A DNA stretch of 64,000 nt from Paenibacillus sp. YN15 (GCF_003285005.1 NZ_QMFA01000010.1:1-64000), one strand, 5' to 3'; counted from the first letter of the stretch, positions 1-8,809 are shown. A program made the numbers and translations. The notes: generated by a model from the letters alone, not told the origin.

Positions 1-39
1 GACGCTAGCCGGTGACAAAGGCTTATAGCCGCAGAGCAA

Positions 40-60
40 ACCACCCGTTTGACGGGTGGT
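40..60 (-). terminator. weak hairpin after the TetR gene
   Basis: An 8-bp perfect stem, ACCACCCG (40-47) with CGGGTGGT (53-60) around a TTTGA loop, lies just past the stop of the minus-strand TetR gene. On the minus strand it is followed only by TTTG, so the uridine tract is poor. It may be a weak terminator. Confidence 0.45.
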
Positions 61-68
61 CATGATTC

Positions 69-623
69 TTAGCGCAGCAGCGCCGCCATATCATAGATAA
101 TTCCGGCGATTTCTTCGGGGGGCTGCTTCAGCCCGGTTTTTAGCCAGTGCTGGATGAGGCCGACGCTTCCCATAACGACGAACCGGAAATACAGCTCCGC
201 CCTGTCCCCGCCGTTTTCGGCCAAGGTGCTAATGCCGCATTGCTGGTAGATCAGGGTCAGCAGCTCCTTCTGAAAATCCATGTCCCCCTGCTCGCTCATG
301 AGGATTTGAAGATGTTTGCTGTTTTGGGCAAAATAATGGCAGATGCTCTCCAGCACCTTCATGGTTTCACGCTCATCGGTTTTTTCGATAAGAATGGCAA
401 CAGCCTCCTTGGCCCATGCCAAAGCTTCATCCCCGATTTTGCGCAGCAGGTCGTACTGGTCGGTATAGTGGGCGTAAAAGGTCGTCCGGTTCAGGTCCGC
501 ATGTTCGCACAGCTCTTTGATGGTGATTTTGTTGATGGGTTTGTCCTTCATCAGCTCCATGAGGCTGTCCTGCAGCACCATGCGGGTATAGCGGGTTTTC
601 CGGTCCAGCTTCATTTCTTTCAT
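69..623 (-). CDS. TetR/AcrR-family transcriptional regulator
   Basis: A 184-residue TetR-type repressor. The N-terminal helix-turn-helix is visible as 'INKITIKELCEHADLNRTTFYAHY', given here in part: ITIKELCEHADL then NRTTFYAHY near residues 28-50. The C-terminal half is a helical ligand-binding/dimerisation domain with no recognisable ligand signature. The start at 623 is chosen because a GGGGAGGAA ribosome site sits 4-12 bases upstream. An in-frame extension to 716 lacks one and adds an atypical Arg/Cys-rich leader. It is divergent from the ABC/FtsX exporter that begins at 792, so it probably represses that operon and itself from the shared 624-791 region. Family certain, target inferred. 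Confidence 0.9.
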   Translation of the reverse strand: MKEMKLDRKTRYTRMVLQDSLMELMKDKPINKITIKELCEHADLNRTTFYAHYTDQYDLLRKIGDEALAWAKEAVAILIEKTDERETMKVLESICHYFAQNSKHLQILMSEQGDMDFQKELLTLIYQQCGISTLAENGGDRAELYFRFVVMGSVGLIQHWLKTGLKQPPEEIAGIIYDMAALLR

Positions 624-723
624 CTTTCTGTTCCTCCCCTCAACAGATTTTCCGGATATGCATCGAAACCGACATTTGCAGGTTATTGTGTCGGGAAACC
701 AACGTTTTGTATCCATCTGCAGG

Positions 724-753
724 TTGACAAAGCAACACGGTGTTTATTACGAT
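724..753 (+). promoter_or_regulatory. candidate sigma-A promoter of the ABC exporter operon
   Basis: TTGACA at 724-729 and TACGAT at 748-753 are separated by 18 bases, and the start codon follows at 792. The word TGCAGGTT occurs at about 674 and again overlapping the -35 at about 718. It could be a repressor half-site for the divergent TetR protein, but I see no clean palindrome. Confidence 0.5.
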
Positions 754-791
754 AGGGAATCAGCAAGCAAAAGTCAAGAGGAGAGAACCTG

Positions 792-1493
792 ATGGCCTAT
801 ATTGAATTTAATCAAGTGGCAAAGCAGTATGCCTCCGAAGGGGTGGTTATCCGCGCGCTGGAGAATGCCAGCTTCTCCGTGGAAAAAGGAGAGTTGGCCG
901 TGATTCTGGGTGCCTCCGGCGCCGGCAAAACCACAGCCCTCAATATATTGGGCGGGATGGATACGGCCACTTCCGGCGAGGTTGTTGTAGACGGCGAAGT
1001 GATTTCCGGGTATACCGGCAAGCAGCTGGTGGGTTACCGCCGCACGGACATCGGTTTTGTGTTCCAATTCTATAATCTGGTGCCGAATCTGACCGCCTTG
1101 GAAAATGTGGAGCTGGCCGCCCAGGTCCGCCCGGATTCCCTGGACGCCTCCGAAACTCTGGATAAGGTGGGGCTATCCGAACGGAAGAACAACTTCCCGG
1201 CCCAGCTCTCCGGCGGAGAGCAGCAGCGTGTATCCATTGCCCGCGCCATTGCCAAAAAGCCGAAGCTGCTTTTGTGCGACGAACCCACCGGCGCTTTGGA
1301 TTACAACACGGGCAAGCAGATCCTGCAGCTGCTCCAGGACATGTGCCGCACGGAGAACATTACGGTGCTGATCATCACCCACAACTCTGCATTGGCGCCG
1401 ATGGCGGATAAGGTGATCCATTTCAAGAACGGCCAGGTGGTCAAAATAGTGCATAATGAGCAGCCGACTCCCATCGAGCAGATTGAGTGGTGA
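792..1493 (+). CDS. ABC transporter ATP-binding protein (MacB/LolD type)
   Basis: A 233-residue ATPase that energises the adjacent FtsX-type permease at the inner face of the membrane. Walker [10 protein letters not shown] is at residues 40-48, the ABC signature LSGGEQQ at about 139-145, and Walker B LLLCDEP at about 159-165, followed by TGALD, typical of the MacB/LolD/FtsE branch. The start has a GAGGAGAGAA ribosome site 3-5 bases upstream. The permease gene starts 5 bases after its stop, so the two are one operon. Substrates of this class include lipoproteins, antimicrobial peptides and signalling peptides; nothing here identifies which. Confidence 0.95.
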   Translation: MAYIEFNQVAKQYASEGVVIRALENASFSVEKGELAVILGASGAGKTTALNILGGMDTATSGEVVVDGEVISGYTGKQLVGYRRTDIGFVFQFYNLVPNLTALENVELAAQVRPDSLDASETLDKVGLSERKNNFPAQLSGGEQQRVSIARAIAKKPKLLLCDEPTGALDYNTGKQILQLLQDMCRTENITVLIITHNSALAPMADKVIHFKNGQVVKIVHNEQPTPIEQIEW

Positions 1494-1497
1494 GAGG

Positions 1498-3879
1498 ATG
1501 AACAGAGCTTACCGGAACGATATCTGGCGCTCCATCCGCAAAGGGTGGAAGCGGTTTTTGTCCATTGCGATCATTACGGCGCTGGGTGTAGGTATGCTGA
1601 CAGGTCTGTACGCCTCCTGCATGGATATGTATTATTCCGCAGACAAATTCTACGACCGGCAGAATTTGTTTGATATCCGCATCATGTCTCCCGCGGGGCT
1701 GACAGAGGAGGACGTAAGGGCGGTCAGCCAGGTGAAGGGTGTGGAAGCGGCCGAAGGAGCTTTTAGCCAAACCGTCCAGACGGAAGTGGAGGGTGCGGGG
1801 AAAAGCGCGGAAATGAAGGTGCTTGGTGCAAAGGGAATTAACGCCCCTTACATATTGGAGGGCGCGCTGCCGGCTCAAGCCAAAGAAATTGCCGTCACCC
1901 CCAAGTACATGGAGGAAAGCGGAGCCTCCATCGGCGACGCCGTCGCCATCGGCAATGATACGTATACCATTACCGGCGTGGTTCTGGACCCCATGAATAT
2001 TCAAAGCACCGGCATGGCCAGTGTGTTCCGCGCCACTGTCGCCACCGACTATACCTTTTTTGTGCCTGCCGGCACTGTCAAGAGCCCCATGTTTACAGCC
2101 ATCTACGCCACCTTGGCGGACGCAAAAGAGCTGGACACTTTTTCCGGTGAATATGAAAAGGCTGTGCGGAAGGTCGTCGAAGAGATTGAACGCCAGCGTG
2201 GGCAAACCGGCTCCAATACCGGCGTACCGTGGTATATTCAGGACAGAACCTCCCTGGACAGCTATTCCAGCATGATCAACGACCTGTCCTCCATTGAAGC
2301 GGTGGGCAAGGTATTCCCGGTGATTTTCCTCCTGGTGGCCGTGCTGATGAGTCTGACCTCCATGACCCGGATGGTAGAGGAGGAGCGGGGGCTCATCGGC
2401 ACCTATAAGGCGCTGGGCTTCAGCAACGCCGCCATTTACCGCAAATATCTGCTGTTTGCCTTTATGGCCTGCCTGCTTGGGGGAATGCTGGGGGATCTGT
2501 TCGGCTTTGTGCTCCTGCCGCAATTTATCTCCCTTGTGCTGGAGGAGCTGTACACTCTGCCCCAGTATGAGCTGCGCTTCGACATCCTTTATGGGGTGGG
2601 CGGCGTCCTCCTGTTCCTGGCAGCCATCCTCGGGGCAACGGCTTTGGCCTGCCGCAGCGAGCTTCGGCAAACGCCGGCCTCCCTGATGCGTCCCAAGGCG
2701 CCGCGGGCCGGCTCACGGGTTTTCCTGGAGCGGATATCGGCGGTCTGGAACCGGCTTACCTTCCTGAACAAGGTGACCGTGCGCAATCTGTTCCGCTATA
2801 AAAAGCGGCTGTTTATGACGGTGGGCGGCATCATGGGCTGCACCGCGCTGATCCTTTGCGGCTTCGCCATCAAGGATTCCATTGCCGACCTGGGAATCAA
2901 GCAATATGAGACGGTTTACCGCTACGATCTGCTGGCCGTTGCCCAGGAGGGACAGTTTGATGCCCTGGTGCAGCAGTTGGCCGCCGACGGCAAGGCGGAG
3001 GATTTCCTGGATGTGCGGGCGGACAGCGTGAAGCTGATCAACGCCGAAGGGAAAGCGGAAAAGGTGCAGCTTATGGCGGTTCCCGAAGATGCGGCAATCG
3101 GGGATTACATCCGCCTGGAGAGTGTGGACGGAGAGCTGGTTCAGCCGGAGGACGACGGGGTGCTGCTTACCCAGAATGCAGCGCGCATTCTCGGCTTGAA
3201 GGCGGGAGACACTCTCGCTCTGGAGGATATGGGGCTCAGGCAGCATGAGGTGACCGTATCCCGGGTTATAAAAAATTACCTGGGCAATACTGTCTACCTG
3301 TCCGAGAAGCAGTATGAGGCTTTGTTCGGCGATTTTACTCCCAACGGCTTACTGGCCCATCTGTCTGCGGCATCCGATCAGGAGCAGGCGGCGTATGCGG
3401 AGTCGCTGTTGGACAATGACCATGTAGTTTCAGCGGTAAGCACCGCCGCTCTGCTGGAGGAGTACGGCTTCGACCTGATGGATGCGGTGCTGCTCCTGAT
3501 TATTGTAATGGCAGGCGGATTGGCCTTTGTGGTGCTCTTCACCCTGTCCACCACTAATATCTCGGAGCGCAACCGGGAGCTGGCTACCATCAAGGTGCTG
3601 GGCTTTTATGATAAGGAAATGCACCAGTATGTGAACAAAGAAACACTGCTGCTTACCGCGGCGGGGATTCTCATCGGGCTGCCTGTCGGCAGGTTCATCA
3701 GCGGCTTTCTTACTGTGGCGCTCAATATGCCGTCCATCCATTTCGCCGTCCATGTGGAGCCGGTCAGCTATCTGATCACTGCGGCCATCACCTTCTGCTT
3801 TGCGGTAGCCGTCAATTGGATAACCAATCGGACGCTGAACCGGATTGTCATGGTGGAGGCGCTGAAGAGTGTGGAGTAG
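1498..3879 (+). CDS. FtsX-like ABC transporter permease
   Basis: A 793-residue membrane protein with duplicated FtsX-like architecture. There is an N-terminal anchor (FLSIAIITALGVGML), a large extracytoplasmic region, three membrane helices around residues 270-390, a second anchor near 440, a second extracytoplasmic region and three C-terminal helices. The segment ERGLIGTYKALGFS and the later RNRELATIKVLGFY are the paired coupling motifs of FtsX/MacB permeases. The start at 1498 is preceded by GGTGAGAGG; upstream in-frame codons lie inside the ATPase gene. With the ATPase it forms a likely homodimeric exporter. The cargo is unknown. Confidence 0.92.
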   Translation: MNRAYRNDIWRSIRKGWKRFLSIAIITALGVGMLTGLYASCMDMYYSADKFYDRQNLFDIRIMSPAGLTEEDVRAVSQVKGVEAAEGAFSQTVQTEVEGAGKSAEMKVLGAKGINAPYILEGALPAQAKEIAVTPKYMEESGASIGDAVAIGNDTYTITGVVLDPMNIQSTGMASVFRATVATDYTFFVPAGTVKSPMFTAIYATLADAKELDTFSGEYEKAVRKVVEEIERQRGQTGSNTGVPWYIQDRTSLDSYSSMINDLSSIEAVGKVFPVIFLLVAVLMSLTSMTRMVEEERGLIGTYKALGFSNAAIYRKYLLFAFMACLLGGMLGDLFGFVLLPQFISLVLEELYTLPQYELRFDILYGVGGVLLFLAAILGATALACRSELRQTPASLMRPKAPRAGSRVFLERISAVWNRLTFLNKVTVRNLFRYKKRLFMTVGGIMGCTALILCGFAIKDSIADLGIKQYETVYRYDLLAVAQEGQFDALVQQLAADGKAEDFLDVRADSVKLINAEGKAEKVQLMAVPEDAAIGDYIRLESVDGELVQPEDDGVLLTQNAARILGLKAGDTLALEDMGLRQHEVTVSRVIKNYLGNTVYLSEKQYEALFGDFTPNGLLAHLSAASDQEQAAYAESLLDNDHVVSAVSTAALLEEYGFDLMDAVLLLIIVMAGGLAFVVLFTLSTTNISERNRELATIKVLGFYDKEMHQYVNKETLLLTAAGILIGLPVGRFISGFLTVALNMPSIHFAVHVEPVSYLITAAITFCFAVAVNWITNRTLNRIVMVEALKSVE

Positions 3880-3907
3880 AGCAAGCTCCTTATGATTAGC
3901 ATGTCAA

Positions 3908-3954
3908 ATAGCCGCTCTGCATCGGGCTTCTGATGTTTGGCGGCTGTATTTTTG
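3908..3954 (+). terminator. rho-independent terminator after the FtsX permease
   Basis: AGCCGC near 3910-3915 pairs with GCGGCT at 3940-3945, with a loop of about 24 bases. TATTTTT follows directly, 30 bases downstream of the permease stop. Confidence 0.55.
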
Positions 3955-3960
3955 CACCAT

Positions 3961-3990
3961 TTGACAAAGGACAGACCGGTAGAATATGAT
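3961..3990 (+). promoter_or_regulatory. promoter of the second TetR gene
   Basis: TTGACA at 3961-3966 and TATGAT at 3985-3990 with 18-base spacing. The start codon is at 4032, and the candidate operator begins 4 bases past the -10 box, where a bound repressor would block initiation. Confidence 0.65.
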
Positions 3991-3993
3991 TTA

Positions 3994-4013
3994 TTCAACG
4001 AACGTTAAGTGAA
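3994..4013. promoter_or_regulatory. candidate TetR operator, copy 1
   Basis: The 20-base palindrome TTCAACGAACGTTAAGTGAA has the form TTCA-NNN-AACGTT-NNN-TGAA. The 16-base word TTATTCAACGAACGTT (3991-4006) recurs exactly at 4682-4697, before the exporter remnant. Both copies lie immediately upstream of the two genes a local TetR would control. Confidence 0.6.
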
Positions 4014-4031
4014 AACAAAGGAGGTGAAGGT

Positions 4032-4661
4032 ATGGGGGTTAAAGGAAGCCCAAAACGGATGACCAACCGCGACATGCAAGCGGCAGAGCGCAGAGAGCAG
4101 ATTCTTGCCATTGCAAAGCGGCTATTTGCCGAAAAAGGGTATCATGGCACTTCCATGCGTGAATTGAATAAAGCCATCGGCATGGCGGAGGCCTTGACCT
4201 ATCATTATTTTCCGGGAGGCAAGCTGGATATTCTGAGGGCGGTTTTGCAGCATGCCCAAGAAGAGCGGATTGCGCGGATTGTTGCTTTTTTGGAGGAAAC
4301 ATTCTCGGGGGAACCGGCATTGGACCAAACTCTGCTGGCTCTGATTGAAGGAATTTCCGGGCAGCTTCAGCATGACCGGGAGTACTTTCTTATTCTGGTG
4401 CAGGAGAGAAACCTGCTGGACCAGGAGCAGAAGGAGGTTTTGGAGGCGCTGACCAAACAGTCGTTCCGGGCCATGGAAGACTATTTGCAGAGGCTTTCTG
4501 CCCGGGGAGACCTTCGGGTGATAGATTTCGAAATGGCAGCCTCCCAATTTTTATCCCATATTGTAGTCCTGATTATTCAGGGGATGATGAACGGACATGC
4601 CATTGGGCAGGAGCAAAGGCAGCGTATCGTTGACTATTATGCAGCATTGTGGTCCCGGTAA
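4032..4661 (+). CDS. TetR/AcrR-family transcriptional regulator
   Basis: A 209-residue TetR-type repressor. The DNA-binding domain spans about residues 17-65 (ILAIAKRLFAEKGYHGTSM then LTYHYFPGGKLDIL). The C-terminal helical domain would bind an inducer and dimerise. The start has a strong AAAGGAGGTGAAGGT ribosome site. A shared operator-like word lies before this gene and again before the downstream ABC gene at 4725, which fits autoregulation plus control of an exporter. Because that exporter is deleted, the regulator may now control only itself or unlinked genes. Family assignment is firm; targets are inferred. Confidence 0.9.
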   Translation: MGVKGSPKRMTNRDMQAAERREQILAIAKRLFAEKGYHGTSMRELNKAIGMAEALTYHYFPGGKLDILRAVLQHAQEERIARIVAFLEETFSGEPALDQTLLALIEGISGQLQHDREYFLILVQERNLLDQEQKEVLEALTKQSFRAMEDYLQRLSARGDLRVIDFEMAASQFLSHIVVLIIQGMMNGHAIGQEQRQRIVDYYAALWSR

Positions 4662-4684
4662 GCTGTCTTTTTTTGCTTATTTTA

Positions 4685-4704
4685 TTCAACGAACGTTTGG
4701 TTAG
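4685..4704. promoter_or_regulatory. candidate TetR operator, copy 2
   Basis: TTCAACGAACGTTTGGTTAG shares its first 13 bases with the palindrome at 3994, including the AACGTT core. Its right arm is degenerate. It lies 20 bases before the exporter remnant and would be the regulatory site of the former exporter operon. Confidence 0.5.
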
Positions 4705-4724
4705 TTAATAGAGGAGGAATTTGG

Positions 4725-5164
4725 ATGGAGGAGCCGATCCGGACGGTTGGCCTGACCAAACGGTACGGGCCGCACACGGTGGTGCAGAATGTATCGCTAT
4801 CCGTACCTTCGGCCGGGAATATACCGACCGGACGGTGAAGGATCTGCTGGCGCTCCCCGTATCCCGCGGAAGGATTGTTTGGGCCAAGCTGGTGTCTGCC
4901 CTCATATGGTGTTTCGTGATGACGATGGCGACGTACGGATTTGCGGTGCTCGAGAGGGTGCTGTTCCGCATGCCGGGCCTTACCATGGATGTGGCGCAGC
5001 ATTATTTCGTTCAGCTCCTGATCATCTGCGGCATGCAGCTCCTGCTGTGCGGTCCTGTCGTATTCACGGCCAGCGCCTCCCGCGGCTATCTGGCGCCGGT
5101 TGTTGTTGGCTTGCTGGGGATAGCGGGGACGTTGGGGTGGTGGCGCCGGGCGGATCAGCGGTAG
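4725..5164 (+). pseudogene. internally deleted ABC exporter remnant (ATPase start joined to ABC-2 permease end)
   Basis: A GAGGAGG-type site precedes ATG 4725. The reading frame then encodes about 28 residues typical of an ABC ATPase start (LTKRYGPHTVVQNVSLSV), with no Walker A after it. From about 4795 a different frame encodes the later part of an ABC-2 permease: FGREYTDRTVKDLLALPVSR, then hydrophobic segments FVMTMATYGFAVLE and LLIICGMQLLLCGPVVF. It ends early at 5164 after APVVVGLLGIAGTLG. The simplest reading is one deletion removing most of the ATPase and the front of the permease, plus loss of the permease end. Not a functional transporter. Confidence 0.8.
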
Positions 5165-5220
5165 GGGCGCCTGCTCCCCGGATAACTCCGATGTCCTGAA
5201 GCGCAGAGGCATGTAAGCGC

Positions 5221-5394
5221 CAATAATGGATTGCTATCCGCCCAACCCTGCAGCATTTGTCCCATATAGTGATCATGAAATGATTGCTATTCGCCTAAAT
5301 TGAGCTCTCAATGGGGATTTTGATCAACTTAGCAATCATTTCATGTTCCTTATTTCGCAAAATCTCCGCTTGTTTCCTTAATAGTGGTCATTTG
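5221..5394. repeat. tetrad repeat locus A (two direct, two inverted units)
   Basis: Between two converging genes. Direct units have CTAT landmarks at 5234 (GGATTGCTATCCGCC) and 5287 (TGATTGCTATTCGCC). Inverted units lie at about 5329-5345 and 5378-5394. The 16-base arm CATGAAATGATTGCTA pairs perfectly with TAGCAATCATTTCATG at 5330-5345. Spacing is 53 bases between direct units and 52 between inverted ones. No coding sequence is credible here. Confidence 0.7.
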
Positions 5395-5422
5395 TTGAGC
5401 GCTATCGTTTCGCGCCCGCCTC

Positions 5423-6223
5423 CTAAGCCTGCTTCTGCTCCTTCTCCGCAATAATACTCACCGCGCCCAGATTGTCTTCATATTTGAGGAAGGTCTGCCG
5501 CATGGCGGATACCCGCTTGAAGGCGCCGCTCCGGGTGGCGCAGCGGCATCCGATCTTCAGCGTACCCAGCACGCCTTCATCGGAGATGACCCGCTTCATC
5601 CGCAGCAGGTGCATGGGGGCGGTATGGACCTCGATGACGCGGAAGCCGTTGCGCTCCAGCAGCCCTTTCCATTCGTCCACGGTTAAGGGCCGGGCATCCA
5701 CCCGGATCACCTTGGAAATATCCTTGTGGATGGTATCCTTCAGTTCCGAAGAGATGTCATTGGGCTGAAGCGACATTTCGTGGATGGCATAACGGCCGCC
5801 GGGCTGCAGCATCCGGTTGGCCTCCCGGATAATCTGCTCCTTCAGACGATCCGGCTGCATGGTCAGCATGGCTTCGCCATAGATAACGGTAGCGGAGCTG
5901 TCCGGCAGAGGAGGGTTCCGGGCATCGGCGACCACGCAGGTCTGGTTGGTTCCGTTCAAATAGGACATCACCACGCCCGCCGCTTCCTGATCCTGCTCGA
6001 TGGCCGTATAAGAGCGCGGATTGCGGCCGAGTGTCAGCTTGGCGGTTCTGCCTACGCCGGGCGCATATTCCACCACCGCATCCTTGGACGAGATGTCCAG
6101 GCGATTCAGCATAATCCGCGTTAACTCGATACCGCCCGGCCGGAGCACCGTTTTCCCCAAGTTCGCAAGGACCCAATGCCCGGGTATTCTCGCAAAATCC
6201 ACGTTTCCTTTAAATGACCCCAT
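5423..6223 (-). CDS. class I SAM-dependent methyltransferase, Fur-box associated
   Basis: A 266-residue methyltransferase of the Rossmann type. Motif I VVEYAPGVGRTAKL lies near residues 50-63, an acidic ribose-binding position in AIEQDQE near 75, and motif II/III-like regions VVADARNPPLPDSSA and RMLQPGGRYAIHEMSL. The C-terminus carries three cysteines and basic residues (IGCRCATRSGAFKR). A GGGGAGG ribosome site precedes ATG 6223. The promoter region holds a near-ideal Fur box at 6256-6274, so expression should rise under iron limitation. The methyl acceptor cannot be told from sequence; small molecule or lipid are both possible. Confidence 0.85.
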   Translation of the reverse strand: MGSFKGNVDFARIPGHWVLANLGKTVLRPGGIELTRIMLNRLDISSKDAVVEYAPGVGRTAKLTLGRNPRSYTAIEQDQEAAGVVMSYLNGTNQTCVVADARNPPLPDSSATVIYGEAMLTMQPDRLKEQIIREANRMLQPGGRYAIHEMSLQPNDISSELKDTIHKDISKVIRVDARPLTVDEWKGLLERNGFRVIEVHTAPMHLLRMKRVISDEGVLGTLKIGCRCATRSGAFKRVSAMRQTFLKYEDNLGAVSIIAEKEQKQA

Positions 6224-6255
6224 CCGTTGAAGACCTCCCCTAATAATATCAGTAG

Positions 6256-6274
6256 GATAATGATTATCATTATC
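6256..6274. promoter_or_regulatory. Fur box
   Basis: GATAATGATTATCATTATC is a perfect 9-1-9 inverted repeat and matches the classical 19-bp Fur consensus except at the symmetry centre. It lies 33 bases upstream of the methyltransferase start and 288 bases before the sigma factor start. Control of the methyltransferase is therefore more likely. Confidence 0.85.
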
Positions 6275-6394
6275 AATTATAACATAACAAGAAGGCTAAA
6301 GTGGAATCTATATTCTATAAATCTCCGATATCCGACTTGGGCCGGCTTCCCCTGGGGGAATAAGAAATTCACCGGACTGTCCGGCGCGCGGCGA

Positions 6395-6421
6395 TTGTTC
6401 AATTCTTCATCCTCTTATAAA
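6395..6421 (+). promoter_or_regulatory. possible promoter before the sigma factor
   Basis: TTGTTC (6395-6400) and TATAAA (6416-6421) with a short 15-base spacing. It would give a leader of about 130 bases before the TTG start at 6562. Weak evidence. Confidence 0.3.
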
Positions 6422-6561
6422 ATATGAAGAAATACAAGGCGAGCAGTATCCTGCTGTTGGACGTGTTCCTATTTCTGGCGGGCTGGGCGTTTTTTTTGGA
6501 AAATGAACCTTTGGCCGGTTCGGATTGTTTATTATGCAGCCGGTTGGAAGGAGGCAAGCGC

Positions 6562-7122
6562 TTGACCGAAAAGGAGTTATTTGAAACCTACAAAAAAGAA
6601 GTGTATAAAACCTGCCTGTACATGCTCCAGCAGAAAGCGGATGCGGAGGATGTCTGCCAGGATGTGTTTGTGACGGTGTTCCGCCACAACTGGCGTCAGG
6701 TGGAGTATCTCAAAACCTGGCTGCTACGGGTTACAGTAAATCATTGTCTGAACCATTTGAAGAAAAGCAGCCGGCACCGGACGGATGGGCAGCTTCTCCT
6801 GTTCCAGCGGCGGCCGGAAACGGCCAAGGCGGCCGAGACCGTTGCCGAGGAGCGGGAAACGGCTATGGAAACCGTGCGGCTGCTGGGACGGCTGCCTGCG
6901 AAAATCCGCGCGGCAGTATCTCTGCGGTACCTGCATGAATGCAGCTTGAATGAAATTTCATCCATTCTGTCCATACCCGAAGGAACGGTGAAATCCAGGC
7001 TGCACAAGGGGCTGAAGCTGCTGCGCCCGATGATGGAAGCCGGAGGAATGACTTTGGAAAAGGAGGACGCGCACCCATATGGACAAGACGGAAGCCAAGC
7101 TTGCTCAATGTATAAATCATGA
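6562..7122 (+). CDS. ECF-type RNA polymerase sigma factor
   Basis: About 186 residues. Region 2 includes YKTCLYMLQQKADAEDVCQD and VFVTVFRHNW. Region 4 includes LPAKIRAAVSLRYL, then the helix-turn-helix LNEISSILSIPEGTVKSRLH. The TTG start at 6562 is chosen because AAGGAGG lies 8 bases upstream and region 2 follows at once. The open frame extends back to 6424 but that part has no ribosome site and encodes an unrelated hydrophobic stretch. It overlaps the following gene by 44 bases, the usual sigma/anti-sigma coupling. The activating signal is unknown. Confidence 0.9.
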   Translation: MTEKELFETYKKEVYKTCLYMLQQKADAEDVCQDVFVTVFRHNWRQVEYLKTWLLRVTVNHCLNHLKKSSRHRTDGQLLLFQRRPETAKAAETVAEERETAMETVRLLGRLPAKIRAAVSLRYLHECSLNEISSILSIPEGTVKSRLHKGLKLLRPMMEAGGMTLEKEDAHPYGQDGSQACSMYKS

Positions 7123-8728
7123 CGAAACCATGGATTATCCAGATTTTGACGCCATGTGGAGCCGGTTGGAGAATCAATTGCCGGAGCCCGGCGCAACCCT
7201 TCTTCCCGTACCCCCGGAGACGAAGAAGCGAAAACCGCTGCGGAAAGTAGCGGCAATCGGGGCTTTGGCGGCTTTGCTGGCGGCGGCTCCTGTAGTGGCG
7301 GCGGTTGCCGACCGGTGGGATACCATCCTGTCCTACAGGGCCGGGGTGCGTTCCGCTCTGGAGCAAGGGTTGGGGCAAGCTATCGGACAGTCGGTGACCA
7401 GAGAGAAAGTGACGGTTACAGTAGAAACTGCCATTGTAGACGAAAACCGGACGGTAATTTTGTTCAGCTTGAACACCAGAGACAAAACGCCGGAGGAAGG
7501 GATGTTCTTCAATATTGAGGAAGTGGAGCTGAAGGACGCCAACGGCCAGCCTGTAGAAGGCTGGAAGCAGCTGAATTGGGACCCTGCCGCCAAAACCTGG
7601 AGAGGTTACTTCGAATCGGAATGGTCGCCTTCAGAGACTTTGGCCAATGTGACGCTCACATTCCGCAATGTGCAGGCTATATCCCCTGTAGAGCGGGAGC
7701 TATCCCTTAAGCCGTTGGAGGAACAGGTGCAAACCTTCGACATCCGGCAGGACGGCATCGGGCAGCTGACCGTAAAGCCTTTTATCCAGGGTGACAAAAT
7801 GATGTTGAATTCCGCCATCGCTTTCGATCAGCCGGAAGCGCAAAAGTGGGCTTTCCCCCGCATCGGTGTTTTTCACGGGGGTGTACCGGTGTCCGAGGCT
7901 GGTACGGGCGCTTTTGGGAAACCGGATGAAAACGGGAATTATACAGGGCAGCAGTCATTCCTGTTGAGCGAACTGAAGCAGGAGCAGGTGGCGTATAAGC
8001 TGCTTTACAGTAAAGAGGCAAAGCGGATCAACGCCGATTGGATCTTCGATTTGCAGCTGGATAAGCAGCGGATGGAAAGCGGCACAGTGAAGCGGGAGCT
8101 GAACATTCCCCTGGAGCATCTGGACCAGAAGATGACACTGACCCGGATGATTACGACCCCCACCCAGGTCAGAATCAAAGCCAGCCATGACAAATATGCC
8201 CGTTTCCCCTTTATGAATTATTCGCTGGAGGTGGACGGCGTTGTTTTGCGGGGAGGGATAGCGGACTCCCACACGAATCCGGAAGAGACGGTGTTCCGGT
8301 TTGAGGTTCCGCCTGCGGTGCGGATAACCGAACAATCCGTCGTCAGTTTTGTGGCCAGATACGAAAGAGTCGAGCGCAAGGATGCCAAAGCGCCTATCCC
8401 GCTCCGGGAGATCAGCGAAGAGAAAAAGACCATCACTACCGATGTAGGCGGTTATTCCGTGCTCTGGACGTACTTCCGGCAAGACGGCAGCCTATATGTG
8501 CAAAGCGAAAGCGGGACCCCGGGCTTCGGTGGAGTCAATCAGACCTACATGCTCAGCGGGGAAAAGCGGGAAGTAGGCCAGAAGATGACTGTCAGCTTCG
8601 GAGGAGACGGCAACAATCAGGCCACTGACAAGTATCCGGGGTTTGCGGGCAAGGATGCGGATGTTTATATTTTCTGGTATTACACGGAAAATCCGGACAA
8701 GGAATTGCGAACTGTAATTAGCCCGTGA
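7079..8728 (+). CDS. DUF4179-type membrane protein, probable anti-sigma factor
   Basis: A 549-residue single-pass membrane protein. A cytoplasmic N-terminal segment of about 50 residues (DFDAMWSRLENQLPE) precedes a transmembrane helix near residues 58-78 (VAAIGALAALLAAAPVVAA). A large extracytoplasmic region follows, resembling the DUF4179 family at its start (YRAGVRSALEQGLGQ, then VTVTVETAIVDENRTVILF). This layout, with translational overlap on an ECF sigma gene, is the standard arrangement for an anti-sigma factor that holds the sigma factor until an envelope signal arrives. The role is inferred from family and position. The ATG at 7079 is the first plausible start. Confidence 0.85.
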   Translation: MDKTEAKLAQCINHDETMDYPDFDAMWSRLENQLPEPGATLLPVPPETKKRKPLRKVAAIGALAALLAAAPVVAAVADRWDTILSYRAGVRSALEQGLGQAIGQSVTREKVTVTVETAIVDENRTVILFSLNTRDKTPEEGMFFNIEEVELKDANGQPVEGWKQLNWDPAAKTWRGYFESEWSPSETLANVTLTFRNVQAISPVERELSLKPLEEQVQTFDIRQDGIGQLTVKPFIQGDKMMLNSAIAFDQPEAQKWAFPRIGVFHGGVPVSEAGTGAFGKPDENGNYTGQQSFLLSELKQEQVAYKLLYSKEAKRINADWIFDLQLDKQRMESGTVKRELNIPLEHLDQKMTLTRMITTPTQVRIKASHDKYARFPFMNYSLEVDGVVLRGGIADSHTNPEETVFRFEVPPAVRITEQSVVSFVARYERVERKDAKAPIPLREISEEKKTITTDVGGYSVLWTYFRQDGSLYVQSESGTPGFGGVNQTYMLSGEKREVGQKMTVSFGGDGNNQATDKYPGFAGKDADVYIFWYYTENPDKELRTVISP

Positions 8729-8809
8729 TAAACAATCACCCAAAAGTGACGAGATGTTTGGAAGCAAATTCCGGGTACTTTTGGGGGAGCCCCCGAATGA
8801 AAATGCGGA

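Noticed and set aside
6424-6561. N-terminal membrane-like extension of the ECF sigma factor
   Set aside because: In frame, but without a ribosome site. A strong AAGGAGG lies directly before TTG 6562, and sigma region 2 begins there.
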